From JAAZKI01 sp012799905 (GTDB taxonomy: Bacteria; Verrucomicrobiota; Lentisphaeria; Oligosphaerales; Oligosphaeraceae): a stretch of 64,000 nucleotides of DNA. Location: contig JBMNFR010000009.1 of assembly GCA_050949415.1 (NCBI GenBank), forward strand, positions 62,001 to 126,000, read 5' to 3'. The position numbers were made by a program, and so were the translations under genes. The notes beneath the pieces were generated by a model. That model saw nothing but the letters and a program-made list of their open reading frames with translations. It made no database searches and was not told the DNA's origin. How positions within the stretch are numbered: the first letter of the stretch is position 1; each line of letters begins with the position of its first letter. This document shows, piece after piece, positions 35,912 through 45,055 of the stretch.

Positions 35912-37843
35912 ATGAGCATCGCTGACATCACATCACCGGAAGACCTGCGCGCACTCCCCGACGACCAGCTCCCGGCTCTGGTCGAGGACATCCGCGCCGA
36001 GCTTATCGCCACCGTCGCTAAGCAGGGCGGACATCTGTCCTCAAACCTCGGCGTGGTTGAACTGACCGTCGCCTTGCACCGCGTCTTTGACGTCCGCAAA
36101 GATGTCATCATCTTCGACACCGGCCACCAGTCGTATGTGCACAAACTGCTGACTGGACGCCTGGACGCATTCCGGAAACTGCGCCAGGACGACGGATGCA
36201 GCGGCTTTCCCAATCGCGCCGAAAGCCCATTCGATTATTTTGGCGTCGGCCATTCCGGCACTGCGGTTTCCGCCGCCCTGGGGTTTGCCGCTGCCCGCGA
36301 CCGCACCGGCGGCAACGGCAAGGTCGTGGCCGTTCTTGGTGACGGCGCTCTCGGCTGCGGCTCCTCGCTTGAAGCCATCAACAACCTCGCCGTCACCACC
36401 CGCGACTTCATCCTGATTCTCAACGACAACAAGATGTCGATCTCCCCCAATGTCGGGGCGCTCTCCCATTGCCTCAGCCGGGTCATTTCCGGGCGTAGTT
36501 ACAACCGCTTCAAAGTCTTCTGCGCCAACGCAGTTCAGCGCATCCCGATGATTGGCCCGCGCCTCCGCTCCTGGATCAGCCGTTTGGACAGCGCCGCCAA
36601 GCAGCTCTTCCTGCCAACCGCCTTTTTCGAGGAGCTCGGCTTGCGCTACATCGGACCAATTGACGGCCATGACCTGCCCCAGTTGACCGACACCCTGCAC
36701 CGAGTCAGCCAACTGCACGGCCCCCGCCTCGTCCACGTCTTGACCGTCAAAGGCAAAGGTTGCCGTTTCGCCGAAAAAAAACCCACCTGCTTCCACGGCA
36801 CCGCGCCTTTCAACCCGCAAACCGGCGACCTGCTGCAACCGAAGCCGAAAGCGACCTTCTCAGCGACCCTCGGCCAAACCTTGTGCACGCTCCACCAGGA
36901 AGACCCACGCATCGTCGCCATCACGGCTGGCATGCCGGAAGGCACTGGCCTGCATAAATTTGCCAAGGCCTTTCCCAATGCTTTCTACGATGTCGGCATC
37001 GCCGAAGCGCATGCCGCCGCCTTTGCGGCCGGCCTGGCAGCGGCTGGCCAGCGCCCCATCATGGCCGTATACGCCAGCTTCAGCCAGCGGGCTGCGGACT
37101 ACGTTTTCCATGACGCCTGCCTCCAGGAACTCCCGGTCATCTTCTGCCTGGACCGAGCCGGCGTTGTTGCTGACGGCCCGACCCACCACGGTATCCAGGA
37201 CGTCGCCTTCTGGCGTGCCTGCCCCAACCTGGCTGTACTCCAGCCAGCTGATCAGGACGACCTGGCGGCCATGCTCCGCCTAGCGCTCACGCGCCATCAT
37301 CCCGTGGTCATCCGCTATCCAGCCGGAAACGCCGCCCCGGTGACCGCACAACATCGCCCCCTTGAATGGGGCAAAGCCGAAATACTCGAAGCCGGCAGCG
37401 CCCCGGTCGCGCTTTGGGCCGTTGGCCGCGAGACCGCCATCGCCCTGCAAGCCGCGGAACTTCTGCGGGAGCGCGGCGTCGCCATCACGGTCGTGAACGC
37501 CCGCTTCACCATCCCTTTTGACGCTGGCCTGATGCGCCGCCTGCTCAACGACGGCATGACCATCGTCACCCTCGAAGACCATTGCCTGGAAGGGGGCTTC
37601 GGCTCAATCGCCCGCGACAGCCTGGCCGATATCCCCGACGCCCGCATCGTCAAACTCGGCTGGCCCCGCGCCGTCCTTCCCAACGGCCCGGTCGTCTCCC
37701 TGCGGCAACGCTTCTCCCTCACCCCGACCAGCATCGCCGAGACGATTCGCGGCCTGCTCACACGCTCTCCAGCGCCTCTCCACGACGGCTTCTCCCTAGC
37801 CGCAACGCCTCTTTACAGCCTGACCTCCTCCCGCACCCCCTGA
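35912..37843 (+). CDS. dxs: 1-deoxy-D-xylulose-5-phosphate synthase
   Basis: TPP enzyme that condenses pyruvate and glyceraldehyde-3-phosphate, the first step of the MEP isoprenoid route; its product also feeds TPP and PLP synthesis. The 643-residue protein carries GGHLSSNLGVVELTVALH, FDTGHQSYVHKLLTGR, the TPP-binding GDGALGCGSSLEAIN ... NDNKMSISPNVG, and DRAGVVADGPTHHGIQDVAF, with the catalytic glutamate region DVGIAEAHA. The length is normal. It begins 84 bp after nagA, across a strong hairpin. It does not overlap the following gene, whose true start is 37876. Confidence 0.94.
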   Translation: MSIADITSPEDLRALPDDQLPALVEDIRAELIATVAKQGGHLSSNLGVVELTVALHRVFDVRKDVIIFDTGHQSYVHKLLTGRLDAFRKLRQDDGCSGFPNRAESPFDYFGVGHSGTAVSAALGFAAARDRTGGNGKVVAVLGDGALGCGSSLEAINNLAVTTRDFILILNDNKMSISPNVGALSHCLSRVISGRSYNRFKVFCANAVQRIPMIGPRLRSWISRLDSAAKQLFLPTAFFEELGLRYIGPIDGHDLPQLTDTLHRVSQLHGPRLVHVLTVKGKGCRFAEKKPTCFHGTAPFNPQTGDLLQPKPKATFSATLGQTLCTLHQEDPRIVAITAGMPEGTGLHKFAKAFPNAFYDVGIAEAHAAAFAAGLAAAGQRPIMAVYASFSQRAADYVFHDACLQELPVIFCLDRAGVVADGPTHHGIQDVAFWRACPNLAVLQPADQDDLAAMLRLALTRHHPVVIRYPAGNAAPVTAQHRPLEWGKAEILEAGSAPVALWAVGRETAIALQAAELLRERGVAITVVNARFTIPFDAGLMRRLLNDGMTIVTLEDHCLEGGFGSIARDSLADIPDARIVKLGWPRAVLPNGPVVSLRQRFSLTPTSIAETIRGLLTRSPAPLHDGFSLAATPLYSLTSSRTP

Positions 37844-37875
37844 ATTCATTGATTCCCAACCACACCCTTTCAGCC

Positions 37876-39015
37876 ATGTCACCCAACTTCACTGACCTCG
37901 TCCGCGGCGACCTTAGCCAGGCCAGAGACTTCCTCGCCCTGACGCTTGGCTACGCCTATGTCATGCGTCATAGCGCCAGGCAGCTGCTGGCCTATCATAA
38001 CCTGATTGACGATGCTGCCCGCAGCCTCAATCAGTCAACCCGGGATTTCATCCGCAACGCCGGCGTCATCACCACCCAGCTGCAACAATGGTCGGAAGCC
38101 ATCGTGCCGGATTGCATGGTCGATTCCGTCCGCGAAAACCTGGCTTTGCGGCCAATCCTCGAAGGCATCGCTGACCAATGCCAGAAACTCTCCCCAACGC
38201 CAATTCCCTTAAAGGTGTCAATCAAGAGCGACCAGGCTATCTACGCTGATCCTTACCAGATGCAGCAGGCGGTGATTGATATCATCCTCTGGCTGGCGCC
38301 CCAGCTACCGCCCGGCGGCGCCATCCACCTCGCCGGCGGCAGCGTGCAGTTCACCCACAATAACTTCACTGTCCTGCGCAGCGAATGCACCCCAGGCGCC
38401 TATTCCGTCATCGGAATCACCACGGAACCCCTGGCCTTGGAAGACTACATCGCAGCCGCAGAAGCCCTGACCATGCCGCCAAAGCCCTCCCCAGACCTCA
38501 ATATGCTGCATTGGCTCGGCGTCGCCAAAATCCATCATGGCGACCTTTTCCTGCATCGGGACGGTTCTCAGCGCGGCGTGGTTATGATTTTGGAACAGCC
38601 GCCGCCCAGCGAGGAGACGACGACGCCGGAATCCGCTGTCAGCAGCAATCAAGAAACCATCCTCCTGGTCGACGATGAAGACATGATCTGGGACGTAATC
38701 AGCAATATGCTCAAAACGCTTGGCTACACCGTCCTTCTCGCTTCCAACGGCCGGGAAGCGGTTGACATCTATCGCAACAACCCCGGCCAGATTGACCTCG
38801 TCCTGCTTGATATGGTTATGCCGGAAATGAACGCCCGCGAGGCCTTCTTTATCCTTAAAGAGATTGATCCGAACGTCAAGGTGCTGCTGTCCAGCGGCTT
38901 TGTCTCTGAGGCTGACACCCAGGACGTGCTTAACGCCGGCGCTCGCGGCTTCCTCCGCAAACCGTATTCTATGCGCGACCTGGCGCAGAAAGTGCGCGAT
39001 ATCCTTGACCATTGA
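37876..39015 (+). CDS. Degenerate histidine-kinase-like domain fused to receiver domain
   Basis: A 379-residue protein. The last 120 residues are a standard CheY-like receiver (ETILLVDDEDMIWDVISNML) with acidic pocket DDED, phospho-acceptor D312 in LVLLDMVMPEM, then LLSSGF and the lysine in FLRKPYSM. The first 250 residues resemble a kinase dimerisation and ATPase region by layout (ADPYQMQQAVIDIILWLAPQ at the N-box place, GVAKIHHGDLFLHRDGSQRG at the end). The phospho-accepting histidine box, the N-box asparagine and the glycine-rich ATP lid are all missing, so it should not bind ATP normally. The start is ATG 37876; the frame upstream overlaps dxs. It may be phosphorylated by the kinase at 32668. 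Confidence 0.75.
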   Translation: MSPNFTDLVRGDLSQARDFLALTLGYAYVMRHSARQLLAYHNLIDDAARSLNQSTRDFIRNAGVITTQLQQWSEAIVPDCMVDSVRENLALRPILEGIADQCQKLSPTPIPLKVSIKSDQAIYADPYQMQQAVIDIILWLAPQLPPGGAIHLAGGSVQFTHNNFTVLRSECTPGAYSVIGITTEPLALEDYIAAAEALTMPPKPSPDLNMLHWLGVAKIHHGDLFLHRDGSQRGVVMILEQPPPSEETTTPESAVSSNQETILLVDDEDMIWDVISNMLKTLGYTVLLASNGREAVDIYRNNPGQIDLVLLDMVMPEMNAREAFFILKEIDPNVKVLLSSGFVSEADTQDVLNAGARGFLRKPYSMRDLAQKVRDILDH

Positions 39016-39060
39016 GCCATAATAACCGCCCACCCTTTTCCCAATCTGGAGATGTCGTTC

Positions 39061-39618
39061 ATGAAACCGAAAGTCATGCTCATCGGCGATTCCATCCGCC
39101 TGTATTGCCAGGCTGAAATCACGCGGCAGCTGGAAAACGACTTCACGGTCTGGGGGCCGGAGGAGAATTGCCGGTTCGCCAAATACACTGCCAAGCAGCT
39201 TCCGGTCTGGTTCGGCGTTGTCGGCACTCCCGATGTCATCCATTGGAACAACGGCCTTTGGGACACCACCCACCTCTATGCTGAAGACGGGCCGTTCACC
39301 CCGCTTGAAGAATATCTGCGCTACCTGGCCATCGTCCTGCGCGAGTTGCGCAAACGCTGCCCGAAGGTCATCTTCGCCACCACCACGCCGGTCGTCGAAC
39401 CGCATGCGACCCAGAAGAACAGCGTCATCAGCGCCTACAACCAGGCCGCTACAGAGTTCATGCAAGCCCAGGGCGTCCCGGTCAACGACCTGTACGCATT
39501 CGTCTATCCGCAGCGCACCACTTGGCTCTGCGAAGACGGCTGCCATCCTGCCGAGGCCGGCAAAGCCGCTATCGGCGCTGAAGTCGCCCGCGTCATCCGC
39601 AGCTGCGCCGCCAGTTGA
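39061..39618 (+). CDS. SGNH/GDSL-type hydrolase, small
   Basis: A 185-residue single-domain SGNH hydrolase without signal peptide. It opens MKPKVMLIGDSIRLYCQ with the nucleophile serine in GDSI, has IHWNNGLWD at the block III asparagine, and DGCHPAEAG at the end with the D-x-x-H pair. This family includes lysophospholipases, acyl-CoA thioesterases and carbohydrate acetyl-esterases; the substrate cannot be told. I use ATG 39061 because GGAG lies 9 nt before it; the first ATG (39052) directly follows that site. It is transcribed after the receiver gene, 45 bp apart. Confidence 0.85.
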   Translation: MKPKVMLIGDSIRLYCQAEITRQLENDFTVWGPEENCRFAKYTAKQLPVWFGVVGTPDVIHWNNGLWDTTHLYAEDGPFTPLEEYLRYLAIVLRELRKRCPKVIFATTTPVVEPHATQKNSVISAYNQAATEFMQAQGVPVNDLYAFVYPQRTTWLCEDGCHPAEAGKAAIGAEVARVIRSCAAS

Positions 39619-39628
39619 TGCGACCCGC

Positions 39629-40027
39629 GTAAACGATCACCGATTGATACTTGGGGTTCCGGTAAGCTGCAGAGCTAGGGCACCCCGGGTAAAACACTTT
39701 AGTGGACAATGGACAATGGACGTTAGTGGACTTTCATGGACGTTAGTAGACGATGGACTGTGGACATAAGTGGACGTCAGTGGAGAGTGGACGTGGACGG
39801 AAGTGGACTTTAATCGACAGTGGAGCTTTCGACACATGTCCTCCACAGGCTTCCAGCCGGCAAATTGTATCATGCTTACAGTCATGCCCCCCTAGCGCCG
39901 CAGACGCAAAAAGATGTGGATGGTGTGGACATGGCGGATGGTGTAGTCCAAACTCACTCTCGCCCCTCGCCCCTTTCCTGACTCCGCTGTGCGTCAAAAC
40001 CTCGAGTATCAATAAGTGACCGATTAC
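39629..40027. mobile_element. IS66-type MITE-like element, copy H (longest copy)
   Basis: Left end GTAAACGATCACCGATTGAT (39629 on); right end TATCAATAAGTGACCGATTAC to 40027, 19 of 24 complementary. Order inside: GC-rich module, RTGGACN heptamers with TTA spacers (39701-39830), GACACATGTCC region, a fragment of the hairpin module, GTGGACATG nonamers, TAGTCCAAACTCACTCTCG, two CGCCCCT units and TTTCCTGACTCCGCTG. No target duplication is seen (CGACCCGC versus GATAGCCG). Confidence 0.65.
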
Positions 40028-40093
40028 GATAGCCGGGACGAAAACACGCCTGTCGCCTCGCATAATTGAGGTCAGGCATTATATTTTATGTCA

Positions 40094-40178
40094 TCCAATC
40101 GGGGTGCCTGGGCCGAGTTGGCCCGCGCTGAGATCACACCCGTATAACCTGAACCGGATAATGCCGGCGGAGGAAATT
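40094..40178 (+). promoter_or_regulatory. TPP riboswitch (THI box)
   Basis: The conserved THI-box elements are present in order: GGGGTGCC, CTGAGATCACACCCG and AACCTGAACCGGATAATGCC, followed by GGCGGAGG. It lies 165 nt before the thi4 start and is expected to lower expression when thiamine pyrophosphate is abundant. Confidence 0.93.
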
Positions 40179-40256
40179 GTGATGCCAGTCATCAGAGACT
40201 ATCTTCCCATTTGGGGATGCCAAGCCGTCTCGCCGCGAAGGCCAGCCTCCAGCAAG

Positions 40257-40291
40257 GCCCGCCTCGCCAGCCAGGGCGGCTTTTCTCATTT
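40257..40291 (+). terminator. Possible riboswitch expression-platform terminator
   Basis: GCCCGCCT and AGGGCGGC form a stem with two bulges around a 9-nt loop, followed by TTTTCTCATTTT, located between the TPP aptamer and the thi4 start codon. Confidence 0.5.
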
Positions 40292-40341
40292 TCCGCTGCC
40301 AGCGCCGGTTCCAATCCAATCGACGAGGAGAACGCGGAAAA

Positions 40342-41136
40342 ATGGCTATGGAAAACATTATCACGACGGCGATCATCCGGCAATTTGCAGACAAATTATC
40401 AGCCGGCACTGACCTTGACGTCGCCTTTGTTGGCGGCGGCCCCTCAGCCCTGGTCGCGGCAGCGGAGCTGGCCAAGAAAGGCCTGAATACAGCGATTTTT
40501 GAAAAAAGCCTGGCGCCCGGCGGCGGTGTCTGGGGCGGCGGCATGTTGTTCAACGAAATCGTTGTCCAGGAAAACGTCCTCGGCATCCTGGAGCAGATTG
40601 GCATCAGCTGTCAGGCCGTGCCGGACGCCAAGGGCTACTACACAGTCGACTCCGTCGAAATGGCCAGCGGTCTGATTTTCAACGCCGTCAAGGCTGGCGC
40701 TAAAATCTTCAACGCCATGTCCGTCGAGGACATTGTCTTCAAGGAAGGCCGAGTCAATGGGCTGGTCATCAACTGGGCGCCGGTGCGTAAGCTGGCCATG
40801 CCCGTCGACCCCCTCACCGTCATCGCCAAGGCCGTGGTTGACGCTACTGGCCATCCCTGTGAAATCATCCGCATCGCTTGCGAGAAAGCACAGGTCAAAA
40901 TCGCCACTGAAACCGGCGGCGTTCTCGGCGAAAAGCCGATGTGGGTTCAGAATGGCGAGCAGCAGACCGTCGACAGCACCGCAGAATACTATCCCGGCCT
41001 GTTCGCCTGCGGCATGAGCGCGACCAACGTGACCGGCGGCTATCGCATGGGGCCCATCTTCGGCGGCATGATCCTCTCCGGATTGAAAGCCGCTGACCTG
41101 ATCGCCAAATCACTCGCCAGCCTGGAGAAACGCTGA
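40342..41136 (+). CDS. thi4: Thi4-family thiazole synthase (sulfide-dependent type likely)
   Basis: Makes the ADP-thiazole precursor of thiamine from NAD and glycine. The 264-residue protein has the Rossmann motif VGGGPSALVAAAELAKKG, GGVWGGGMLF, NWAPVRKLAMPVDPLTV, DATGHPCEI and the C-terminal NVTGGYRMGPIFGGMILSG. Eukaryotic Thi4 gives up a cysteine as sulfur donor; archaeal and anaerobic bacterial forms carry histidine there (HVDPLT) and use free sulfide. By motif alignment this protein has proline at that position (PVDPLT). The start is ATG 40342 with GAGGAG 11 nt upstream. It is alone under a TPP riboswitch, with no other thi gene nearby. Confidence 0.92.
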   Translation: MAMENIITTAIIRQFADKLSAGTDLDVAFVGGGPSALVAAAELAKKGLNTAIFEKSLAPGGGVWGGGMLFNEIVVQENVLGILEQIGISCQAVPDAKGYYTVDSVEMASGLIFNAVKAGAKIFNAMSVEDIVFKEGRVNGLVINWAPVRKLAMPVDPLTVIAKAVVDATGHPCEIIRIACEKAQVKIATETGGVLGEKPMWVQNGEQQTVDSTAEYYPGLFACGMSATNVTGGYRMGPIFGGMILSGLKAADLIAKSLASLEKR

Positions 41137-41178
41137 GCATCCGCGACCGCGACTGCTTCACAGCGCCCAACGTCGCAT

Positions 41179-41625
41179 GTCCATACTACTATCCGCCAAC
41201 TTCTTGTTTTTTGTGAAAGATTTCCTTCAAATCAGCACTTTTGTGTCGCCTCCCCGAGGCTCAGGCTTGGGGGGGCATCCACCCCCAGGTTCCGCTCCGC
41301 CTCACCTGGGGTTACTCATGGTGCCACCTCTACGAGGTTGGGGTGGCCCTCAGGTCATTCTGGCCAAGCGGGAGGCGACTTGAAGTGTTTCTCCACGCCA
41401 TCCGGCTGTTCAGGCTGAATAGTCAAAAAAAACGATAGGCCAAATCGCGAATCCGCATGCAATCCTATCCCGACGAACAACAACCATATACAAAAATTTC
41501 CGTATATTCCGTGTATTCAGTGGTTACAACAACAACCCAAAAAACAAAAATTTCGTGTCCTTTCGTGTTTTTCGTGGTTTAAAAAAATAGATTATGGACG
41601 GATAGTCCACTCTAAGACTTTCGCT
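41179..41625. repeat. Second dispersed repeat family, copy L2
   Basis: It shares with copy L1 the start CTACTATCCGCCAACTTCTT and the next 70 bases, the CCCCAGGTTCCGCTCCGCCT-type hairpin, and two nonamer triplets TTCCGTGTA / TTTCGTGTN (about 41493-41526 and 41548-41581). It also shares the end block TTTAAAAAAATAGATTATGG. The middle (41330-41480) is unrelated between copies. It lies between thi4 and the LamG gene. No coding capacity. Confidence 0.65.
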
Positions 41626-41716
41626 TGCAATCGTCAACTCGGGCAATAGGTTATCAAGAACGACGGCCAGACTATCGTAGTCAGCCGGAAATAACCGATG
41701 CCGGAGACCTCATCAC

Positions 41717-44700
41717 ATGCGAAAAAAAATCTTGTTTGTCGCTGCCAGCGCTGTGTTGGCGGCATGGTCAGCCCAGGCAGCCAGCGGAAGGCTGATTCAA
41801 AGCTGGGAAAACGAAAGCAAGCTGGAAGACGACGTGATAGCGCTTTGGCAATTCACTGCCGGCGCTGAAGGCCAGAACAGCCGGCCCGGTGGCAATCCGG
41901 CTAAAACCGCCCCGAACGGAAAATTCGTAGCGGAGGGCAAATTCGGCGGTGGCCTCGGCTGCGCCGGGGTCACGACGCCGGAATCCGCCACTGGCGCCAT
42001 CGTCGTCAATCATCCGGTTCTCAGCCCGCCGGGCGCCTTCTCGGTCGACCTGTGGGCCAAGATTGAGGCGCATGGCGAACCCGGCACGCGGGCTTTTCTC
42101 ATCGACAACAAGTGCTACTACTATGTCAGCGACCGTCCTCGCGCGAACCACGGCTTCATGTTCTTCTTGCAGCGTCCGAAAAGCCAGAGCGCCGGCGTCG
42201 TGACCATGACCGTCGGCCTCGGCTTTGGCAGCGATTCCGTCTTCGCCTCCTCTGGCACGGTGACCATGCCGGCCGGGGTCTGGCATCACTTGGCGTTCAC
42301 CTATGACGGCGCTGGCACAGTGAAGATATATTTCAATTGCGAGAAAGTCGGCGAAAACAGCTTTCCCGACCGCGGGCCGATTGCGCCCAGCACCCGCAAC
42401 CTGTCGCTCGGCGAACGCGCCGGCAGCACCTACCAGGGCTTTGCCGGCGTTCTTGACGATGTCTGCCTCCGGCGCGGCGTCCGTACCTACCACACCGGCA
42501 ATATCGACTGCCTGATGAAGTCCAAACGAAGCGTTTTCTATCGTCATGAGAAAATCGCCCCCGCGCAACTAGCTTTGCTCAATAACACCGGCCAAGACTT
42601 GCACAAGCCGAACCTGACCTTCGACTTGCAAGGCCAGAGCAAAGCCATTGCCATGCCTGAAACCTGGAAGCTGGACGAGGAAATCACCGCCGCCTTCCAG
42701 CTTGACACCAGCCTGCGCGCTGGCGACTACCCGCTCCGCTACCGCCTGTGCGCCACCGTCGCCGGGCAAAACGCCGAGTTCACCGGCGAGGTGCCGTTCA
42801 CCATCCTCAACCGCAAACCGCCGGCCATGCCGGTCGTCATGCGTTCCAGCTTTGACGACCCGGAAGCTATGTTAGCCATAGGCTTCACCCACGCCAATTT
42901 CGGCCTCGGCGGCGATTCCCAGGCATGGCAAGCCAAGAAGCCCGTTGACTACGCCAACACTCCATCCGGCCAAAAAATCATCGAACGCCTGGAACGCTGG
43001 CAGCGCATCGGCCTGAATGCCTGCCATTACGCCGGCGCCGGAAGATACATGCGCTACAACAAGGACATCCGATACAAACGCCTTGACCGCGATGGCAACC
43101 TCGTGCCCAGACACAGCGACAACGCCAATGTCGCCCATCCCGACATCCAGCAGCTCGGCTATGACTCCGGCGCCAGCGTCTCGCTCTCCTTTGGCGACTT
43201 CCCCCATTTTGACGCCGCCCTCATCCATTCCGAAGTCCGCGACAGCACTGACCTCTCTTTCCAAGATTACGACGTGGCCAGCGCCGAACAATTCCTGGGC
43301 GGAAAAATCCCTCCTGAGGCGGTCAAGAAAAATGGCGTCAACTATACGACGATCAAAGACTTCCCGGCCAACCGCGTCATCCCGGACGACTATCCGCTGC
43401 TGCGCTACTACACCTGGTTCTGGAAGGACGGCGACGGCTGGAATCCGCTCAACACGCAAATCCATCGCGGCCTGAAATCGACCGGCAAGAAAGTCTGGAC
43501 CTTCTTCGACCCGGCCGCGCGCGTCCCGAGCATCTGGGGCAGCGGCGGCCAACTCGACTTCATCTCCCAATGGACCTATACCTACCCAGACCCAATCAAA
43601 ATCGGCCAGGCCACTGATGAGCTGTTCGCCATGGCCGATGGCTGCCCAGGCCAGAGTGTAATGAAAATGACCCAGGTGATCTGGAAACGAACCCAGACCG
43701 CACCAGCACTGCCAAAAAATCCAGACGACTGGACAGCCTGGGAACGCGAATTCCCGGAAGTGAAGTACTACACCATCGCTCCGGACAACTTGAGCGAAGC
43801 GCTGTGGAGCAAGTTGTCGCGCCCCATCAAAGGCATCATGTACCACGGCTGGGGATCGCTCGTCACCCTCCCCAATGGCGAATACGGCGCCTACTTCATG
43901 ACCAATCCGGAGACAGCGCCGCGCCTGCAACAACTCCTCGCTGACGTCGTCAAGCCGCTCGGGCCGACCCTCCTCGAAGTGCCGGACATCCCGGCCGACA
44001 TCGCCATCCTGCAAAGTTTCTCCTCCCAAATCTTCGCTGGCCGGGGAACCTTCGGCTGGAGCGGCGCCTGGGAAGCCGACGTCCACCTCATCCTGCAATG
44101 GGCCGGCTATCAGCCCCGCATCATCTTTGATGAAACCGTCCGCCGCGACGGACTCGACCAATACAAAATCCTCGTCCTGCCAGCCTGTGACGTGCTGACC
44201 CAATCCGTTGTCGACGCTATCAAGAAGTTCCAGGCGCGCGGCGGCATCGTCATCGCTGACCAGAACGTTTGCCCCGCTATCCTGGCTGACATCTTCCTAC
44301 CAGTCATAAAACGGGCCAGCAACGCGGCTGAGGCCAAAGCCACCCTGCAAGCGGAATCTCGCCGTCTCCGGCGCGAGTTGCAAGGCATCTACGCAGCCCG
44401 GGCGGGTTCCTCTGACCTTGACGTCGTGACCAGACTGCGCCGCTTTGGCTCGACTGATTACCTGTTCGCCATCAATGACAAACGCGAATTCGGCGACTAC
44501 GTCGGCCATCACCGCCTGGTCATGGAAAAAGGCCTGCCCAACCAAGCGACTCTGACCATCGACCGCCCCGGATACGTCTATGACCTGGTCCAACACCAAG
44601 CCGTGCCCAGTCGCTTTGCCAATGGCGCCTTGAGTTTCGAGGCCAGCTTCGGCCCCGGCGAAGGACGACTTTTCCTGGTTTCCAAAACCGCCCTGGACAA

Positions 44701-44989
44701 ATTCCGGCTGAAGCTGCCCGCCAAGGTCAGCCGTGGCCAAGACCTGCCGATGACCGTGACCATTTCCGACCGCTGGGGTCGCCCGGCTGATGCCGCCATC
44801 CCGGTTGAAGTGAGAATCACCGATGCTGACGGCAAACCCGGCGAATTCTCCGGCTACTACACAGCCAAACACGGCAAGCTCGACTTGACCCTCCAACCAG
44901 CCGCCAATGACGCCCCTGGCGCATGGAATGTCACCGTCACTAACCTAGCAACCGGACAGCGCCTCACTCAAAGCTGCCACGTGCAATGA
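41717..44989 (+). CDS. Large secreted protein with LamG domain and glycosidase-like core
   Basis: A 1090-residue protein. Signal peptide MRKKILFVAASAVLAAWSAQA, then a LamG/concanavalin A-like jelly roll (about 40-260, DVIALWQFTAGAEG, WHHLAFTYDGAGTVKIYFN, GVLDDVCLRRG) that often binds sugar. After a beta linker comes a region of about 400 residues with barrel-like features (VMRSSFDDPEAMLAIGFTHA, WFWKDGDGWNPLNTQIHRGL). An amidotransferase-like beta-galactosidase trimerisation-type part follows (LVLPACDVLTQSVVDAIKKF, GGIVIADQ), and a C-terminal beta-sandwich (LPMTVTISDRWGRPADAAI). A carbohydrate-active role is inferred; no family is assigned and no catalytic pair is certain. The lipoprotein gene begins 66 bp downstream, probably the same operon. 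Confidence 0.65.
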   Translation: MRKKILFVAASAVLAAWSAQAASGRLIQSWENESKLEDDVIALWQFTAGAEGQNSRPGGNPAKTAPNGKFVAEGKFGGGLGCAGVTTPESATGAIVVNHPVLSPPGAFSVDLWAKIEAHGEPGTRAFLIDNKCYYYVSDRPRANHGFMFFLQRPKSQSAGVVTMTVGLGFGSDSVFASSGTVTMPAGVWHHLAFTYDGAGTVKIYFNCEKVGENSFPDRGPIAPSTRNLSLGERAGSTYQGFAGVLDDVCLRRGVRTYHTGNIDCLMKSKRSVFYRHEKIAPAQLALLNNTGQDLHKPNLTFDLQGQSKAIAMPETWKLDEEITAAFQLDTSLRAGDYPLRYRLCATVAGQNAEFTGEVPFTILNRKPPAMPVVMRSSFDDPEAMLAIGFTHANFGLGGDSQAWQAKKPVDYANTPSGQKIIERLERWQRIGLNACHYAGAGRYMRYNKDIRYKRLDRDGNLVPRHSDNANVAHPDIQQLGYDSGASVSLSFGDFPHFDAALIHSEVRDSTDLSFQDYDVASAEQFLGGKIPPEAVKKNGVNYTTIKDFPANRVIPDDYPLLRYYTWFWKDGDGWNPLNTQIHRGLKSTGKKVWTFFDPAARVPSIWGSGGQLDFISQWTYTYPDPIKIGQATDELFAMADGCPGQSVMKMTQVIWKRTQTAPALPKNPDDWTAWEREFPEVKYYTIAPDNLSEALWSKLSRPIKGIMYHGWGSLVTLPNGEYGAYFMTNPETAPRLQQLLADVVKPLGPTLLEVPDIPADIAILQSFSSQIFAGRGTFGWSGAWEADVHLILQWAGYQPRIIFDETVRRDGLDQYKILVLPACDVLTQSVVDAIKKFQARGGIVIADQNVCPAILADIFLPVIKRASNAAEAKATLQAESRRLRRELQGIYAARAGSSDLDVVTRLRRFGSTDYLFAINDKREFGDYVGHHRLVMEKGLPNQATLTIDRPGYVYDLVQHQAVPSRFANGALSFEASFGPGEGRLFLVSKTALDKFRLKLPAKVSRGQDLPMTVTISDRWGRPADAAIPVEVRITDADGKPGEFSGYYTAKHGKLDLTLQPAANDAPGAWNVTVTNLATGQRLTQSCHVQ

Positions 44990-45055
44990 CCGCAGGCCGC
45001 AAAACCGCTCACAACCGCCCGGCAACCCTTCTCCATCAAATTAAGGATTCCTTCC

